From Candidatus Lernaella stagnicola (GTDB lineage: Bacteria; Lernaellota; Lernaellaia; Lernaellales; Lernaellaceae), in assembly GCA_030765525.1 (NCBI GenBank), contig JAVCCK010000020.1:1-64000 (forward strand): 64,000 nucleotides of DNA, given 5' to 3'. Position numbers and translations under genes: made by a program. Position 1 is the stretch's first letter. Each line of letters begins with the position of its first letter. The notes under the pieces were generated by a model, which searched no databases, was not told where the DNA came from, and was given only the letters and a program-made list of their open reading frames with translations. Positions 17,575 through 27,477 of the stretch are shown here, piece by piece.

Positions 17575-20500
17575 ATGACACCGCAGCAAAAACGACGCGT
17601 CTTGAAATTTCGGCGCTATCACAACCTGATGCCGCACCGGGTACGGGAAGTGTTGCTCGTGTCTTCACTGTACGACGCGTTCATTCTGCAGGAAGACGGT
17701 CACCTGACCGAGCAAATCTTCTTGGAGTACAAGTCGCTGGCGCTTTCCAGCGCGCCGCGTTTTACGCACGTGACCGGTTCCCAAGCTGCGTTGGACGCGA
17801 TGGAATCGCGGCGCTTCGACGTCGTGCTGGTGATGCCGCGCATTCAAAACCTGGACTTGATCGATTTCGGAAGACAGGTCAAGGAGAAGCGGCCGGGTCG
17901 TCCCGTCGTCGTGCTGGCCTTCGACAATCACGAATTGGACGAACTGCGGGTGCTGAACGAGTCGCCGTATATCGACGCCGTGTTCAGTTGGAACGGCGAC
18001 GCAACGATTCTTCTCGCGATCATCAAATACATCGAAGACCGGGAAAACATCGATCACGACATCGCCGTGGCCGACGTGCGTGTGATCTTGCTGGTGGAGG
18101 ATTCGATTCGCTTTTACTCGGAATATTTCGCCCGCTTGTACCCGGAACTCATGCGGCAATCCCAGCGACTTTTTTCCGAGGGCCTCAACCGACTTCAGAA
18201 ACTACTGCGCATGCGCACGCGGCCGAAAATCCTCCATACGACGACCTATGAAGGCGCCGTCGAGTTATTTGAGAAATATCGCGACAACCTGGTCGCGGTG
18301 ATTGCCGACGCGGGCTTTTATCGCCACGGCCGGCATGACAAACGCTGCGGCTTGGACCTAGTCCGCGAATTCCGCAAACATGTGCCGAGCTTGCCCATCC
18401 TATTTCAAACCGCCAACGAAGAGATGCGCGGCGAAGTGGGCGAGCTGGGAGTCCGTTTCCTCAATAAAACCTCGCCGCAGTTGCTGAACGATTTGCAAAC
18501 CTTCTTGGAAGAGAACGTCGGCTTCGGCGACTTCGTGTTTCGCATGCCGTCGGGGGAGGAAATCGCTCGGGCTACCGACATTCGGGCGTTGGAACAATGT
18601 CTCGTGACGATTCCGGCCGCGTCGTTGGAGTATCACGCGGGACAAAACCACATTTCCAACTGGTTGATGGCGCGAAGCGAATTCGAGCTCGCCGCGAAAA
18701 TCGGTTCGAAGAAAGTCAGCGACTTCAAATCGGTTGAAGACGTGCGCCGCTACTTGCTCACGGAATTGCGCCGGTTACGCAAGGGCACCCGCGAGGGGAT
18801 CATCAGCGATTTCTCGGTAGAGAATTTCGACCCCGACAGCCTCTTTCAGCGCATCGGCGCCGGGTCATTGGGCGGCAAGGCGCGCGGCCTCGCGTTCATG
18901 AACTTGTTACTTACCTCGCACCAATACCGCGGCATGGTCGGCGGCATGCCGGCGCAGATTCCGCAGACCTTTGTTCTGTCCACCGAAAATTTCGACCGCT
19001 TCATCGAAGAGAACGACTTGCATCACTTCGCGTTCGCGCCGACCGAAGATGAGGAAGTTAATCGCCGTTTTTTGCGGGCCCGTCTGCCGCATCAGGTTGT
19101 CGAGGCGCTGGAAAAAATCATCGAGTTCCTAGACTGCCCGCTGGCGGTGCGCAGTTCGAGTTTGCTCGAGGACGACATGTCGCACCCCTTCGCGGGGATC
19201 TACCGCACGATCATGCTGGCCAACAACGCGCTGTTCACACAGACCCGCCTGGACCATTTGTGCGATGCGGTGAAGCTCGTGTACGCCTCGACCTTTCACA
19301 ACAATGCCAAGGCCTATATCGAAAACACGAGTCACCGCGTCGAACAGGAAAAGATGGCGGTGGTCATCCAGCGGGTCGTCGGGCAACGCTACGAAAAACG
19401 CTTTTATCCGCATTTCGCCGGTGTCGCCCAATCCTACAACTACTACCCCGTCGGACCGCAAAACGCCGAGGACGGCGTCGTACAAATGGCCCTGGGGTTG
19501 GGGCGGATGGTTGTTGAAGGCGGGCACATCTATCGATTCAGCCCGCATTATCCGAAGCTCGCGCCCCAGTATCCTTCGCCCGCGATGATGCTGAAAAATT
19601 CGCAAAACCGTTTCTACTCCCTGGACCTCACACTCGGCGAAGAAGAAACGCAGCATTTCGAAGACGCGCTCGGGGATATCCAAGCCTACGATCTGACGGC
19701 CGCCGAACAAGACGGCACGCTGCAAATGGTCGGCAGCCGCTACGACGCCGATAACGACCGCTTAACCGAAGGCCCCGAAGCCGTCGGCCCCTGGGTGGTC
19801 ACGTTTAGCAACATCCTCAAGTACAGCAGCGTGCCGCTGCCCGACGCGCTCTGCGACATACTCGATCTCATGGCCGACGGTATGGGTTGCGCGGTAGAGG
19901 TCGAATTTGCCTGCGACATGGGCGACTACGGCCGGAGGTTGGAACGCGGTCGTAAACGCCGCGCGCCGCCCACAATGTATGCGTTGCAGCTACGGCCGAT
20001 TGTCACGTTGTCGGAACTGACGATGGTGGAAAACGGCACCTTCACCGACCAGGAAATTATCTGCCGGTCGATCCAAGCTTTGGGACACGGCAGCTATGAA
20101 AATCTGTTCGACGTGGTCTACGTCAAGCAAGAACGATTCAAAGCCGCGGAATCGACACAGATTGCCAAGGAAGTCGGTGACATCAATCGCAAGCTGCATG
20201 CCGAAGGACGACCGTACATTTTGATCGGCCCCGGGCGATGGGGATCCAGCGATCATTGGCTTGGCATTCCGGTCGCCTGGTCGCAAATCTCGGGGGCGCA
20301 GATCATCATCGAGGCGTCGCCCAAAGACTTCCACGTCGACCCGTCGCAGGGGTCGCACTTCTTTCACAACATCACATCATTGGGTTTGGGGTATTTCACG
20401 GTGCCGCCGGGCGCTACCGCGCCGCAAGACGACGACGCCGCTTTCCTTGACTGGGCGTGGCTTGATTCCCGCCCGGCATGCGAAGAAACCCAGTACTTGC

Positions 20501-20592
20501 GGCACGTGCGGTTGGATCGTTCGCTGACGGCCATGATTGACGGTCGCAAGGGGCTGGGCGTGATTGCCTGCTGTCAGGGCGGGTGCGTGTGA
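17575..20592 (+). CDS. Two receiver-like domains fused to a PEP/pyruvate-binding (PPDK N-terminal) domain
   Basis: 1005 residues. Residues 23-155 form a receiver-like fold without the phosphate-accepting Asp (VVLVMPRI at 83-90). Residues 168-315 form a second receiver with acidic ED at 175-176, a candidate phospho-Asp245 in VIADAGF and Lys298 in LNKTS. From about 425 comes an ATP-grasp/pyruvate-binding part of PPDK/PEP-synthase type: LGGKARGLAFMN, AVRSSSLLEDD, HPFAGIYRT, and near the end GPGRWGSSDHWLG. The phosphohistidine swivel and PEP-binding TIM barrel of PPDK are absent. It may be a response-controlled pyruvate or ATP-dependent regulator, and it sits directly upstream of ppdK. Confidence 0.8.
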   Translation: MTPQQKRRVLKFRRYHNLMPHRVREVLLVSSLYDAFILQEDGHLTEQIFLEYKSLALSSAPRFTHVTGSQAALDAMESRRFDVVLVMPRIQNLDLIDFGRQVKEKRPGRPVVVLAFDNHELDELRVLNESPYIDAVFSWNGDATILLAIIKYIEDRENIDHDIAVADVRVILLVEDSIRFYSEYFARLYPELMRQSQRLFSEGLNRLQKLLRMRTRPKILHTTTYEGAVELFEKYRDNLVAVIADAGFYRHGRHDKRCGLDLVREFRKHVPSLPILFQTANEEMRGEVGELGVRFLNKTSPQLLNDLQTFLEENVGFGDFVFRMPSGEEIARATDIRALEQCLVTIPAASLEYHAGQNHISNWLMARSEFELAAKIGSKKVSDFKSVEDVRRYLLTELRRLRKGTREGIISDFSVENFDPDSLFQRIGAGSLGGKARGLAFMNLLLTSHQYRGMVGGMPAQIPQTFVLSTENFDRFIEENDLHHFAFAPTEDEEVNRRFLRARLPHQVVEALEKIIEFLDCPLAVRSSSLLEDDMSHPFAGIYRTIMLANNALFTQTRLDHLCDAVKLVYASTFHNNAKAYIENTSHRVEQEKMAVVIQRVVGQRYEKRFYPHFAGVAQSYNYYPVGPQNAEDGVVQMALGLGRMVVEGGHIYRFSPHYPKLAPQYPSPAMMLKNSQNRFYSLDLTLGEEETQHFEDALGDIQAYDLTAAEQDGTLQMVGSRYDADNDRLTEGPEAVGPWVVTFSNILKYSSVPLPDALCDILDLMADGMGCAVEVEFACDMGDYGRRLERGRKRRAPPTMYALQLRPIVTLSELTMVENGTFTDQEIICRSIQALGHGSYENLFDVVYVKQERFKAAESTQIAKEVGDINRKLHAEGRPYILIGPGRWGSSDHWLGIPVAWSQISGAQIIIEASPKDFHVDPSQGSHFFHNITSLGLGYFTVPPGATAPQDDDAAFLDWAWLDSRPACEETQYLRHVRLDRSLTAMIDGRKGLGVIACCQGGCV

Positions 20593-20676
20593 CAGCGAAT
20601 TTCATTTTTCGCGGCTTGACGAATCTAGGCGGTCGGCGACGTCGTCGGAACGCTCTCGGCCAATACAGACAACAGA

Positions 20677-20713
20677 GCGGCGTGTTTGACAATTCAACGC
20701 CGCTTCTTATTTT
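20677..20713 (+). promoter_or_regulatory. Candidate ppdK promoter with inverted repeat over the -35
   Basis: TTGACA at 20686-20691, a 16-base spacer and TATTTT at 20708-20713 form a plausible sigma-70 type promoter 59 bases before the ppdK start. The arms GCGGCGT (20677-20683) and ACGCCGC (20697-20703) form a perfect 7-bp inverted repeat with a 13-base centre containing the -35, a suitable operator or repressor site. Confidence 0.45.
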
Positions 20714-20771
20714 GTGGACCGGGTTTCGGCCCGTGGAAATGCGCATTTCTTCGATTAAAAGGAGTTGAGTA

Positions 20772-23489
20772 ATGGCTACCAAGTACGTCTACTCGTTCGG
20801 CGACGGCAAGGCTGAAGGCAACACGAAAATGAAGAACCTGCTGGGCGGTAAAGGAGCCAACCTCGCCGAAATGAGCAGCATTGGCGTGCCCGTGCCGGCG
20901 GGGTTTACGATCACGACCGAGGTTTGCACTTACTATTACCAGAACAAAGACACGTACCCGCAGAGTCTGGAAGCAGACGTCGCCAAGGCCATCAAACGCA
21001 TCGAGCGGGCCATGGGGCGTACCTTCGGCAATACGGCCGACCCGCTTTTGCTCAGCGTTCGTAGCGGTGCCCGTGAATCCATGCCGGGCATGATGGATAC
21101 CGTCTTGAATCTCGGCCTGAACGACCAGACGGTTCAGGGCCTGGCGGCCACGGGTAACGAGCGTTTCGCATGGGACAGCTACCGTCGCTTCGTGCAGATG
21201 TACGGTGACGTCGTGCTCGACATGAAACCGCGGGAGAAAACCGACATCAATCCGTTCGAGGAAATCCTGGAGGAAGTCAAAAAGAAGCGGAAGATCGAAC
21301 TGGATATCGACCTGACCGTGGACGACCTCAAATTGCTGGTCAAAAAATTCAAGGCCGCCATCAAGAAACACCGCGGCATCATCTTCCCGGAAGACCCGCA
21401 TGAACAATTGTGGGGCGCCATCGGCGCGGTGTTCGGGTCCTGGAACAACCAGCGCGCCATTCACTATCGCCGCATGAACAAAATTCCCGACGAATGGGGC
21501 ACGGCCGTCAACGTGCAGAGCATGGTGTTCGGCAATATGGGCGATGACAGCGCGACCGGCGTGGCGTTCACTCGCAACCCGGCCAACGGCGACAACGAGT
21601 TTTACGGCGAATGGCTGCTCAACGCGCAGGGCGAAGACGTCGTGGCCGGAACCCGCACGCCGCAACCGATCGTCACATTGAAAAAAGAAATGCCCGTCGC
21701 TTACCGGCAGCTCATGGACATTCGCGCCAAGCTGGAAAAGCACTACAAAGACATGCAGGATGTCGAATTCACCATCCAGCAGGGCAAGCTGTGGATGCTG
21801 CAAACCCGCACCGGTAAGCGCACCGGTTTCGCCGACTGCATTATCGCCGTGGACATGGTGCGCGAGCGGCTCATCACCCAAAAGACGGCCATCTGCCGCG
21901 TGAATCCGAATTCGCTCAACCAGTTGTTGGCGCCGATCTTCGACGATAAGGCGAAAAACGTGGCGATCAAAAACGGTGCCTTGCTGACCAAGGGCCTGCC
22001 GGCCGGTCCGGGCGCGGCGACCGGACGCATCGCGTTCCACGCCGATGACGCCGCCGACATGGCCAAAGACGGCGAGCCCGTGATCCTCGTGCGCATCGAA
22101 ACCAGCCCCGAGGATATTAAGGGCATGGAAGCGGCCAAGGGCATCCTGACCGCCCGCGGCGGCATGACCAGCCACGCCGCTTTGGTGGCTCGCCAAATGG
22201 GGCGCGTTTGCGTCGCCGGCTGCGGAGCGCTCGAGATCGATTACAAAAAGGGCTCGATGAAGGTCGGTGGCCAAGCCTTCAAAGAAGGCGACTTTATCAG
22301 CCTCGACGGCACCGTCGGCGAAGTGCTCGCCGGGCAGATTGCCGTGTCGCCCTCCAAGGTGAAGGTGGCGCTTTTCGGCAAAGGCGCCGCGAAAACCGCG
22401 GCGAGGCGCGACCGCGTATTCCAAGCCTACGAGCTGCTGATGAAGTGGGCCGACAAGTTCCGCACGATGGAAGTGTGGACTAACGCCGACCAGCCCGACC
22501 AGGCGGCCGAAGCAATCGTCTACGGCGCGCAGGGCATCGGCCTGTGCCGCACGGAGCACATGTTTTTCGGCGGCGATCGCATCGTGGCGGTCCGGGAGAT
22601 GATTCTTGCCGACGACACCGCCGGGCGAGAAAAGGCGCTCAAGAAACTGCTGCCGATCCAGCGCCGTGACTTCATCGGTATTTTCAAGGCGATGGGCGCG
22701 CGGCCGGTGACGATCCGCCTGCTCGACCCGCCGTTGCACGAGTTCTTGCCGCACACGAAAAAAGAGGTCGAAGAAGTCGCCAAAGTCATGGGTGTGTCGC
22801 CGAAGAAAGTCGTGGCGAAGACCGAAAGCCTCAGTGAAACGAACCCGATGCTTGGACATCGCGGCTGCCGGCTGGGCGTCAGTTATCCGGAAATCTATCG
22901 CATGCAGGTGCGGGCGATCGCCGAAGCCGCCGTGCAGGTGAAAACGAAAAACGGCGTCAAGGTCAAGCCGGAAATCATGATTCCGCTGGTCGGCACATGG
23001 AAGGAACTCCAGTTGCTGCGGCGCGAAGCCGAGGAAGTAATCGCCGAAGTGATGGCGAAGAAGAAGGCCAAGGTGAAGATCCTGATCGGCACGATGATCG
23101 AACTGCCGCGCGCCGCGCTGACGGCCGGTGAGATCGCGCAAGTCGCCGATTTCTTCAGCTTCGGCACCAACGACTTGACGCAAACCACCTTCGGCTTGTC
23201 CCGTGACGATGCCGGTAAATTCCTACCCGAATACGTCGACAAAGGCATCCTACCCGAGGATCCTTTCATCGCGGTGGACAAGACGGGCGTTGGCCGATTG
23301 ATGTCCATCGGCGCCACCGAAGGCCGCGCCGCCAACCCGAAGCTGCAGGTCGGTATTTGCGGCGAGCACGGCGGCGAACCCAGTTCGGTCAAGTTCTGCC
23401 ACGAGATCGGCTTGAACTACGTGTCGTGCAGCCCGCCGCGCGTGCCGATCGCCAGACTCGCGGCGGCCCAGGCGGCGTTGGAGAGCTAA
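20772..23489 (+). CDS. ppdK: Pyruvate, phosphate dikinase
   Basis: 905 residues, the full PPDK length. It interconverts ATP + phosphate + pyruvate and AMP + pyrophosphate + PEP in the cytoplasm. All three domains are seen: the N-terminal nucleotide domain ([26 protein letters not shown]), the swivelling phosphohistidine domain with catalytic His468 in [15 protein letters not shown], and the C-terminal PEP/pyruvate barrel with [20 protein letters not shown] and the catalytic Cys in [14 protein letters not shown] lies before the ATG and a strong terminator follows. The preceding PPDK-like receiver protein suggests a dedicated control element. Direction of flux cannot be read from the sequence. 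Confidence 0.97.
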   Translation: MATKYVYSFGDGKAEGNTKMKNLLGGKGANLAEMSSIGVPVPAGFTITTEVCTYYYQNKDTYPQSLEADVAKAIKRIERAMGRTFGNTADPLLLSVRSGARESMPGMMDTVLNLGLNDQTVQGLAATGNERFAWDSYRRFVQMYGDVVLDMKPREKTDINPFEEILEEVKKKRKIELDIDLTVDDLKLLVKKFKAAIKKHRGIIFPEDPHEQLWGAIGAVFGSWNNQRAIHYRRMNKIPDEWGTAVNVQSMVFGNMGDDSATGVAFTRNPANGDNEFYGEWLLNAQGEDVVAGTRTPQPIVTLKKEMPVAYRQLMDIRAKLEKHYKDMQDVEFTIQQGKLWMLQTRTGKRTGFADCIIAVDMVRERLITQKTAICRVNPNSLNQLLAPIFDDKAKNVAIKNGALLTKGLPAGPGAATGRIAFHADDAADMAKDGEPVILVRIETSPEDIKGMEAAKGILTARGGMTSHAALVARQMGRVCVAGCGALEIDYKKGSMKVGGQAFKEGDFISLDGTVGEVLAGQIAVSPSKVKVALFGKGAAKTAARRDRVFQAYELLMKWADKFRTMEVWTNADQPDQAAEAIVYGAQGIGLCRTEHMFFGGDRIVAVREMILADDTAGREKALKKLLPIQRRDFIGIFKAMGARPVTIRLLDPPLHEFLPHTKKEVEEVAKVMGVSPKKVVAKTESLSETNPMLGHRGCRLGVSYPEIYRMQVRAIAEAAVQVKTKNGVKVKPEIMIPLVGTWKELQLLRREAEEVIAEVMAKKKAKVKILIGTMIELPRAALTAGEIAQVADFFSFGTNDLTQTTFGLSRDDAGKFLPEYVDKGILPEDPFIAVDKTGVGRLMSIGATEGRAANPKLQVGICGEHGGEPSSVKFCHEIGLNYVSCSPPRVPIARLAAAQAALES

Positions 23490-23521
23490 TCGCGCGAAGC
23501 AACAAGCGTTCGACGAACTTT

Positions 23522-23551
23522 CGGGGAGCCGCGCCGCGGTTCCCCGTTTTT
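23522..23551 (+). terminator. Rho-independent terminator after ppdK
   Basis: CGGGGAGCCGC and GCGGTTCCCCG pair over 11 positions (one G-T) with a 3-base loop, followed by TTTTT. Confidence 0.85.
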
Positions 23552-23640
23552 GATTAATCGGCGGATCGCACTTGCCGCCAACCGCTGCAACTTGCTAAAT
23601 ATGACTATCTTTTTGCCGGTAGATCGGGGGGATCGAAATC

Positions 23641-24405
23641 ATGAAGAAAGCGCTGTTAATCGTCCTCGTGTTGTTGCTGGCCGGCGGGTTCGCGGTGGCT
23701 TTGGCCGATCTCGCGCCGCCGCCGGATGCCTGGGGCGACGACATTGTGCTGGAATTGACCGCCTCGGACGGCGTGAAAATACACGGACGGTTCACTAACG
23801 CGCGGCGACACGGGGCGCGGGCGTTGATTTTGGTGCATATGCTCGGACGTACGCACGCCGACTGGGAGGCCTTTGCCGAAGCAGCGCGTGCCAGAGGTAT
23901 CTGTACGGTGGCGATCGACCTGCGAGGGCACGGCGCGTCGAACCAAGACAAGAGCGGAAAGAAGCTCGTTTGGAAGAACTTCAGCGGCGAAGACTTCCGC
24001 AACGCGGTCAAGGATGTGGATGCCGCCTACCAGTACCTGGCACAGATTCCGCACATCGACAGGGATGCCATCGCCGTGGTCGGCGCGAGCATCGGCGCGA
24101 ACCTCGCACTCAACTTCGCCGCTGAACATCCCGACACGATTCAAGCCGCGGTCTTGCTTTCTCCGGGCAAAAACTACAAAGGTGTCGCGACCGAGGCAGC
24201 TGCGAAATCCTATCCGGGCAAGATGTTGTTTTACGCGGCTAAAGGCGACTCCTATTCCTACCAGTCGACGAAGCAACTCGTCGCGCTGGCCGGCGACCGG
24301 GCGGTATTCCGCGACTTCCCCGGCAACGCGCACGGGACGCGGGCTTTTGACACGGACAAGAAATTCATCGCCGAAATCCTCGACTGGCTGGACAAGAACC
24401 TCTAA
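23641..24405 (+). CDS. Secreted alpha/beta hydrolase
   Basis: 254 residues with an N-terminal signal peptide (about 1-22, ending ALA). The alpha/beta hydrolase core has the oxyanion region LILVHMLGRTHADW, IDLRGHGAS, the nucleophile elbow GASIGA with Ser150, and the late His in NAHGTRAF. It resembles the serine aminopeptidase S33/dienelactone hydrolase-like group. GGGGGG precedes the ATG. It would act in the periplasm or as a membrane-anchored esterase or peptidase; the substrate is unknown. The nitrilase-fold gene follows after 19 bases, so they are probably cotranscribed. Confidence 0.8.
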   Translation: MKKALLIVLVLLLAGGFAVALADLAPPPDAWGDDIVLELTASDGVKIHGRFTNARRHGARALILVHMLGRTHADWEAFAEAARARGICTVAIDLRGHGASNQDKSGKKLVWKNFSGEDFRNAVKDVDAAYQYLAQIPHIDRDAIAVVGASIGANLALNFAAEHPDTIQAAVLLSPGKNYKGVATEAAAKSYPGKMLFYAAKGDSYSYQSTKQLVALAGDRAVFRDFPGNAHGTRAFDTDKKFIAEILDWLDKNL

Positions 24406-24424
24406 GGAAGAACGGAACTTACGT

Positions 24425-25297
24425 ATGAGCCAAACCGCCAAAATCGCCGGCGTGCAACTCGCCGGCACGCCGGATATCGAACGCAACATTCGACGCGCAA
24501 CCGAAATGATCGACTTAGCCGCACGGCACGGAGCGAAGGTAGTCGTGCTGCCGGAACTGTGGGCGTACCCGTGGTTCGTCGATAGCGTCGAAAACGCCGC
24601 GAAATCCATGGCCGAGCCGTTGACCGGTCCGTTGATCGGCGAAATGCGTAAACGCGCCGGCGAGACCGGCGTGTGCTTGGTGGTCCCGTTTTTCGAATCA
24701 ACCGACGATGACGGCCCGTGCTACAACAGCGCCGCGGTGATCGATACGGCGGGCGAGGTCGCCGGTGTGTACCGCAAAGTCCACGTTCCGCAGGTGCCCG
24801 GTTGGGAGGAACGTCACTACTTCGCGCCCGGCGACAAGAGCTTTCCCGTATTCGACTCGCCCATCGGCAAAATCGGCGTGCAACTCGGCTGGGACATGCT
24901 GTTCCCCGAGGGCGTGCGATGCCTGGCGTTGGCGGGCGCGGAAGTCGTTGTGGCTCCCATGGCGGTCAGCGCCGACAACTCCGACCTTTGGCACCACGCG
25001 GTTGCCGCCGGGGCTTTCCTCAACGGCGTGTGGATTTGCCGCGTCGGCCGCGTCGGCAGCGAGCAGGGCATTCGCTTCGCGGGCAATTCGGCATGCGCCT
25101 TGCCGACCGGCGATTTCCTGGACGAACCCGCTTCGGATATTGAAGGTGTAACCTTGTGGGAATACGATCCGCGACTCGTGCCGTTAGTTCGACGCGATTG
25201 GCCGCTGTTGCGTGATCGCCGCCCGGAAATGTACGGTGCATTAACGGCCGCGCCGCCCAACGACCTGGCGGGTGCCGAAGGAGAATCGTCGCAATGA
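24425..25297 (+). CDS. Nitrilase-superfamily (carbon-nitrogen hydrolase) protein lacking the catalytic Cys
   Basis: 290 residues. The nitrilase fold is clear. The Glu-Lys part of the triad is retained: Glu44 in VLPELW and Lys118 in YRKVHVP. The nucleophile site, normally I-C-W-D or I-C-Y-D, reads QLGWDMLFPEG, with Gly155 (codon GGC at 24887-24889) instead of Cys. The rest (GDKSFPVFDSPIGKIGVQ, YFAPG) follows N-carbamoylputrescine amidase-like members. It is therefore probably inactive as a classical amidase and may be a binding or regulatory pseudo-enzyme. Its stop overlaps the next start (ATGA). Confidence 0.82.
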   Translation: MSQTAKIAGVQLAGTPDIERNIRRATEMIDLAARHGAKVVVLPELWAYPWFVDSVENAAKSMAEPLTGPLIGEMRKRAGETGVCLVVPFFESTDDDGPCYNSAAVIDTAGEVAGVYRKVHVPQVPGWEERHYFAPGDKSFPVFDSPIGKIGVQLGWDMLFPEGVRCLALAGAEVVVAPMAVSADNSDLWHHAVAAGAFLNGVWICRVGRVGSEQGIRFAGNSACALPTGDFLDEPASDIEGVTLWEYDPRLVPLVRRDWPLLRDRRPEMYGALTAAPPNDLAGAEGESSQ

Positions 25298-25965
25298 GGG
25301 ATTTGCGCAAGCTTCGGAGTAAATACGAAGTCAAACTCGACAACCGGCACATCGCATATCTGCTGATCGCCGAGTTGGTGATCGTCGCGGTGTTTTTCGC
25401 CTTGGGCGTAGTTGTCGGCAAAGGCATGGGACAACTGGACCGGAGCGGCGCGATCGTCGCCGCATCGCCCACCCCGGAAGCCCCGACGCCGGTGGTTCTG
25501 GAAACTCCGACCCCGGAAATCGAATTCCCGGCAACTCCGATCGTCGCCGATGTCACACCCGAGCCGACGCCGGACATGACGCCGGAGCCTACACCCGAAG
25601 GCCCGATTTTAGACAGCGAGCAGCCGGTGGTTACTCCGACGCCCAGCGAGGCCGATTTGGCCCCCGCCGTCGAACCCGACCCGACGCAAATCGATATCGG
25701 GGCCCTGCCGCAACCAACAAAATCCGGCGACTACTGGACGGTGCAGGTCGGTTCGTACCCGACCAAGAAAGAAGCCAAGGCGATGTATGACCGCATGGCG
25801 GCTTCCGGTAACGTGGCGGCCATCGAAACCGCCGACCTGGGCGACCGCGGCACCTGGTATCGGATTAGTGTGGGCCAGTACGCCACCGACGCCGGAGCCC
25901 GTGCGGTGGCTTCCGCCTTGCGGCAGCGTGAAAACATCGACACCTGGGTGCGCTATGTCCCCTGA
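25294..25965 (+). CDS. SPOR-domain membrane protein
   Basis: 223 residues. A short basic cytoplasmic start is followed by one transmembrane helix (about 20-43), a Pro/Thr/Glu-rich periplasmic linker (55-140) and a C-terminal SPOR domain (about 146-223) with YWTVQVGSYPTKKEA and WYRISVGQY. SPOR domains bind denuded septal peptidoglycan, so the protein is probably a cell-division or envelope factor like DedD or FtsN. The GTP-like start overlaps the nitrilase stop by four bases, and the RmlA-type gene begins 13 bases after its end. Confidence 0.88.
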   Translation: MRDLRKLRSKYEVKLDNRHIAYLLIAELVIVAVFFALGVVVGKGMGQLDRSGAIVAASPTPEAPTPVVLETPTPEIEFPATPIVADVTPEPTPDMTPEPTPEGPILDSEQPVVTPTPSEADLAPAVEPDPTQIDIGALPQPTKSGDYWTVQVGSYPTKKEAKAMYDRMAASGNVAAIETADLGDRGTWYRISVGQYATDAGARAVASALRQRENIDTWVRYVP

Positions 25966-25978
25966 CGCGGAGAAACCG

Positions 25979-27052
25979 ATGCGTAAACTCAAAGGTCTGA
26001 TCCTGGCCGGCGGCAAGGGAACGCGTCTGCGGCCGATTACCCACACGAGCGCCAAACAACTCGTGCCCGTCGCCAACGAACCGGTGCTTTTCTACGGCAT
26101 CCGGGCGATCCGTGAGGCGGGCATCGAGGAAATCGGCATCGTGGTGGGTGACACGGCGGCGGAAATCAAAGAAGCGGTCGGCGACGGTTCCGCCTTCGGC
26201 GTCAAAGTGGAGTACATCCACCAGAGCGCGCCCCTGGGGCTGGCGCACGCCGTACTGGAATCGCGGGACTACCTCGGCGATACGGCGTTCGTGATGTATC
26301 TGGGCGACAACCTGATTTTGCGCGGCATTCATGAGTTGGTGAACGAGTTTCGGTCCGGCGACGCCGACGCGCAGATCATGCTGGCGGCGGTGCCCAACCC
26401 GAGTTCCTTCGGCGTGGCTTACTTGGACGAAACCGGCCGGGTGACGAAACTCGAAGAAAAACCGCCCGAGCCGATGAGCAACCTGGCGTTGGTCGGCGTG
26501 TACATGTTCGACCAGCCGATTTGGGAAGCCGTGCGAAGCATCAAGCCGTCCCAGCGCGGCGAGTTGGAGATCACCGACGCCATCCAGTGGCTTGTCGACG
26601 CCGGCAAGAAAGTACAGAGCCACATGGTGACCGGTTGGTGGAAGGACACAGGAAAGTTGGAGGACATGCTGGAAGCCAACCGCATGGTGCTCGACACCTT
26701 CGAGACCAAGATCGAAGGCGAAGTGCAGGGCAGCAACGTGGAGTTCAAAGTCGTCATTCAACCGGGCGCGCGAATCATCGACTCGACCGTGCGCGGTCCG
26801 GCGATCATCGGTGCAAACACGGTGATCGAAAACAGCTACGTGGGGCCGTTCACCTCGATCTACCACGATTGCCACATTCGCAACTGTGAGATCGAGCACT
26901 CCATTGTCCTGGAAAGCAGCCGGCTGCACGACCTGCGCGACCGCATCTGCGACAGCCTGATCGGCCGCGACGTGACCGTGGCGCCCAGCGAGCTAAAGCC
27001 GCGAGCCATTCGCCTGATGCTGGGCGACTCTTCCGACGTGCGGTTGTTCTAA
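25979..27052 (+). CDS. rmlA: Glucose-1-phosphate thymidylyltransferase, long form
   Basis: 357 residues from the ATG at 25979 (GGAG upstream). The N-terminal nucleotidyltransferase domain has the signature LILAGGKGTRLRPIT and the sugar-phosphate lysine in SAKQLVPVANEP. The C-terminal part (about 250-357) has hexapeptide-like repeats (GARIIDSTVRGPAIIGANT). This matches the long RmlA form (StrD-like), which makes dTDP-glucose from dTTP and glucose-1-phosphate. No rmlB, rmlC or rmlD is in the window. The glycan operon 9 kb downstream may use its product. Nucleotide preference (dTTP against UTP) cannot be proven here. Confidence 0.88.
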   Translation: MRKLKGLILAGGKGTRLRPITHTSAKQLVPVANEPVLFYGIRAIREAGIEEIGIVVGDTAAEIKEAVGDGSAFGVKVEYIHQSAPLGLAHAVLESRDYLGDTAFVMYLGDNLILRGIHELVNEFRSGDADAQIMLAAVPNPSSFGVAYLDETGRVTKLEEKPPEPMSNLALVGVYMFDQPIWEAVRSIKPSQRGELEITDAIQWLVDAGKKVQSHMVTGWWKDTGKLEDMLEANRMVLDTFETKIEGEVQGSNVEFKVVIQPGARIIDSTVRGPAIIGANTVIENSYVGPFTSIYHDCHIRNCEIEHSIVLESSRLHDLRDRICDSLIGRDVTVAPSELKPRAIRLMLGDSSDVRLF

Positions 27053-27054
27053 CC

Positions 27055-27477
27055 ATGCGAGCCTTGGCCATCGATGTCGGAACCGTGCGCGTCGGGTTGG
27101 CCGTCTCGGACCCCCTGGGACTGACCGCTCAACCTCTGGTTGTCATACGACGCGGCAAACCGGCGGCCGATTTAGAGGCAATCCGCGCCGTCGTTACGGA
27201 AAAGGAAGTCGATATCCTGGTTGTCGGCCTGCCGATCAACATGGACGGCAGCGAAGGACCGGCGGCGACAATGGCCCGCGATTTCGCGAAGTTACTTGAG
27301 CCGCTGGGGTTGCCCATCGAGTTCGCCGACGAGCGTTTATCCAGTGCCGTGGCCGAACACGTCTTGCTGGCCGCCGACATGCGTCGCGACAAGCGCAAAC
27401 AGGTGCGCGACAAAGTTGCGGCGGCGGTCATTTTGCAGGCTTGGCTGGATGGGCGAGGGCGCGGAAATCTCGCGTAA
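27055..27477 (+). CDS. ruvX: RuvX/YqgF-family Holliday junction resolvase-like nuclease
   Basis: 140 residues, the family's normal length. The RNase H-like fold has the first acidic residue in ALAIDVGTVRVGLAVSD, the second in VVGLPINMDGSEGP, the FADERLSS motif, and a last acidic site in RDKVAAAVILQAWLD. It is implicated in 16S rRNA 5'-end processing and possibly Holliday junction resolution. It starts 2 bases after the rmlA stop, so it is probably cotranscribed. Confidence 0.92.
   Translation: MRALAIDVGTVRVGLAVSDPLGLTAQPLVVIRRGKPAADLEAIRAVVTEKEVDILVVGLPINMDGSEGPAATMARDFAKLLEPLGLPIEFADERLSSAVAEHVLLAADMRRDKRKQVRDKVAAAVILQAWLDGRGRGNLA

Noticed and set aside
20694-23183. 829-codon open frame opposite ppdK
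   Set aside because: It is fully antisense to an unmistakable PPDK, has His/Arg-rich non-protein-like composition and no recognisable domain. Long antisense frames are expected in GC-rich coding DNA.
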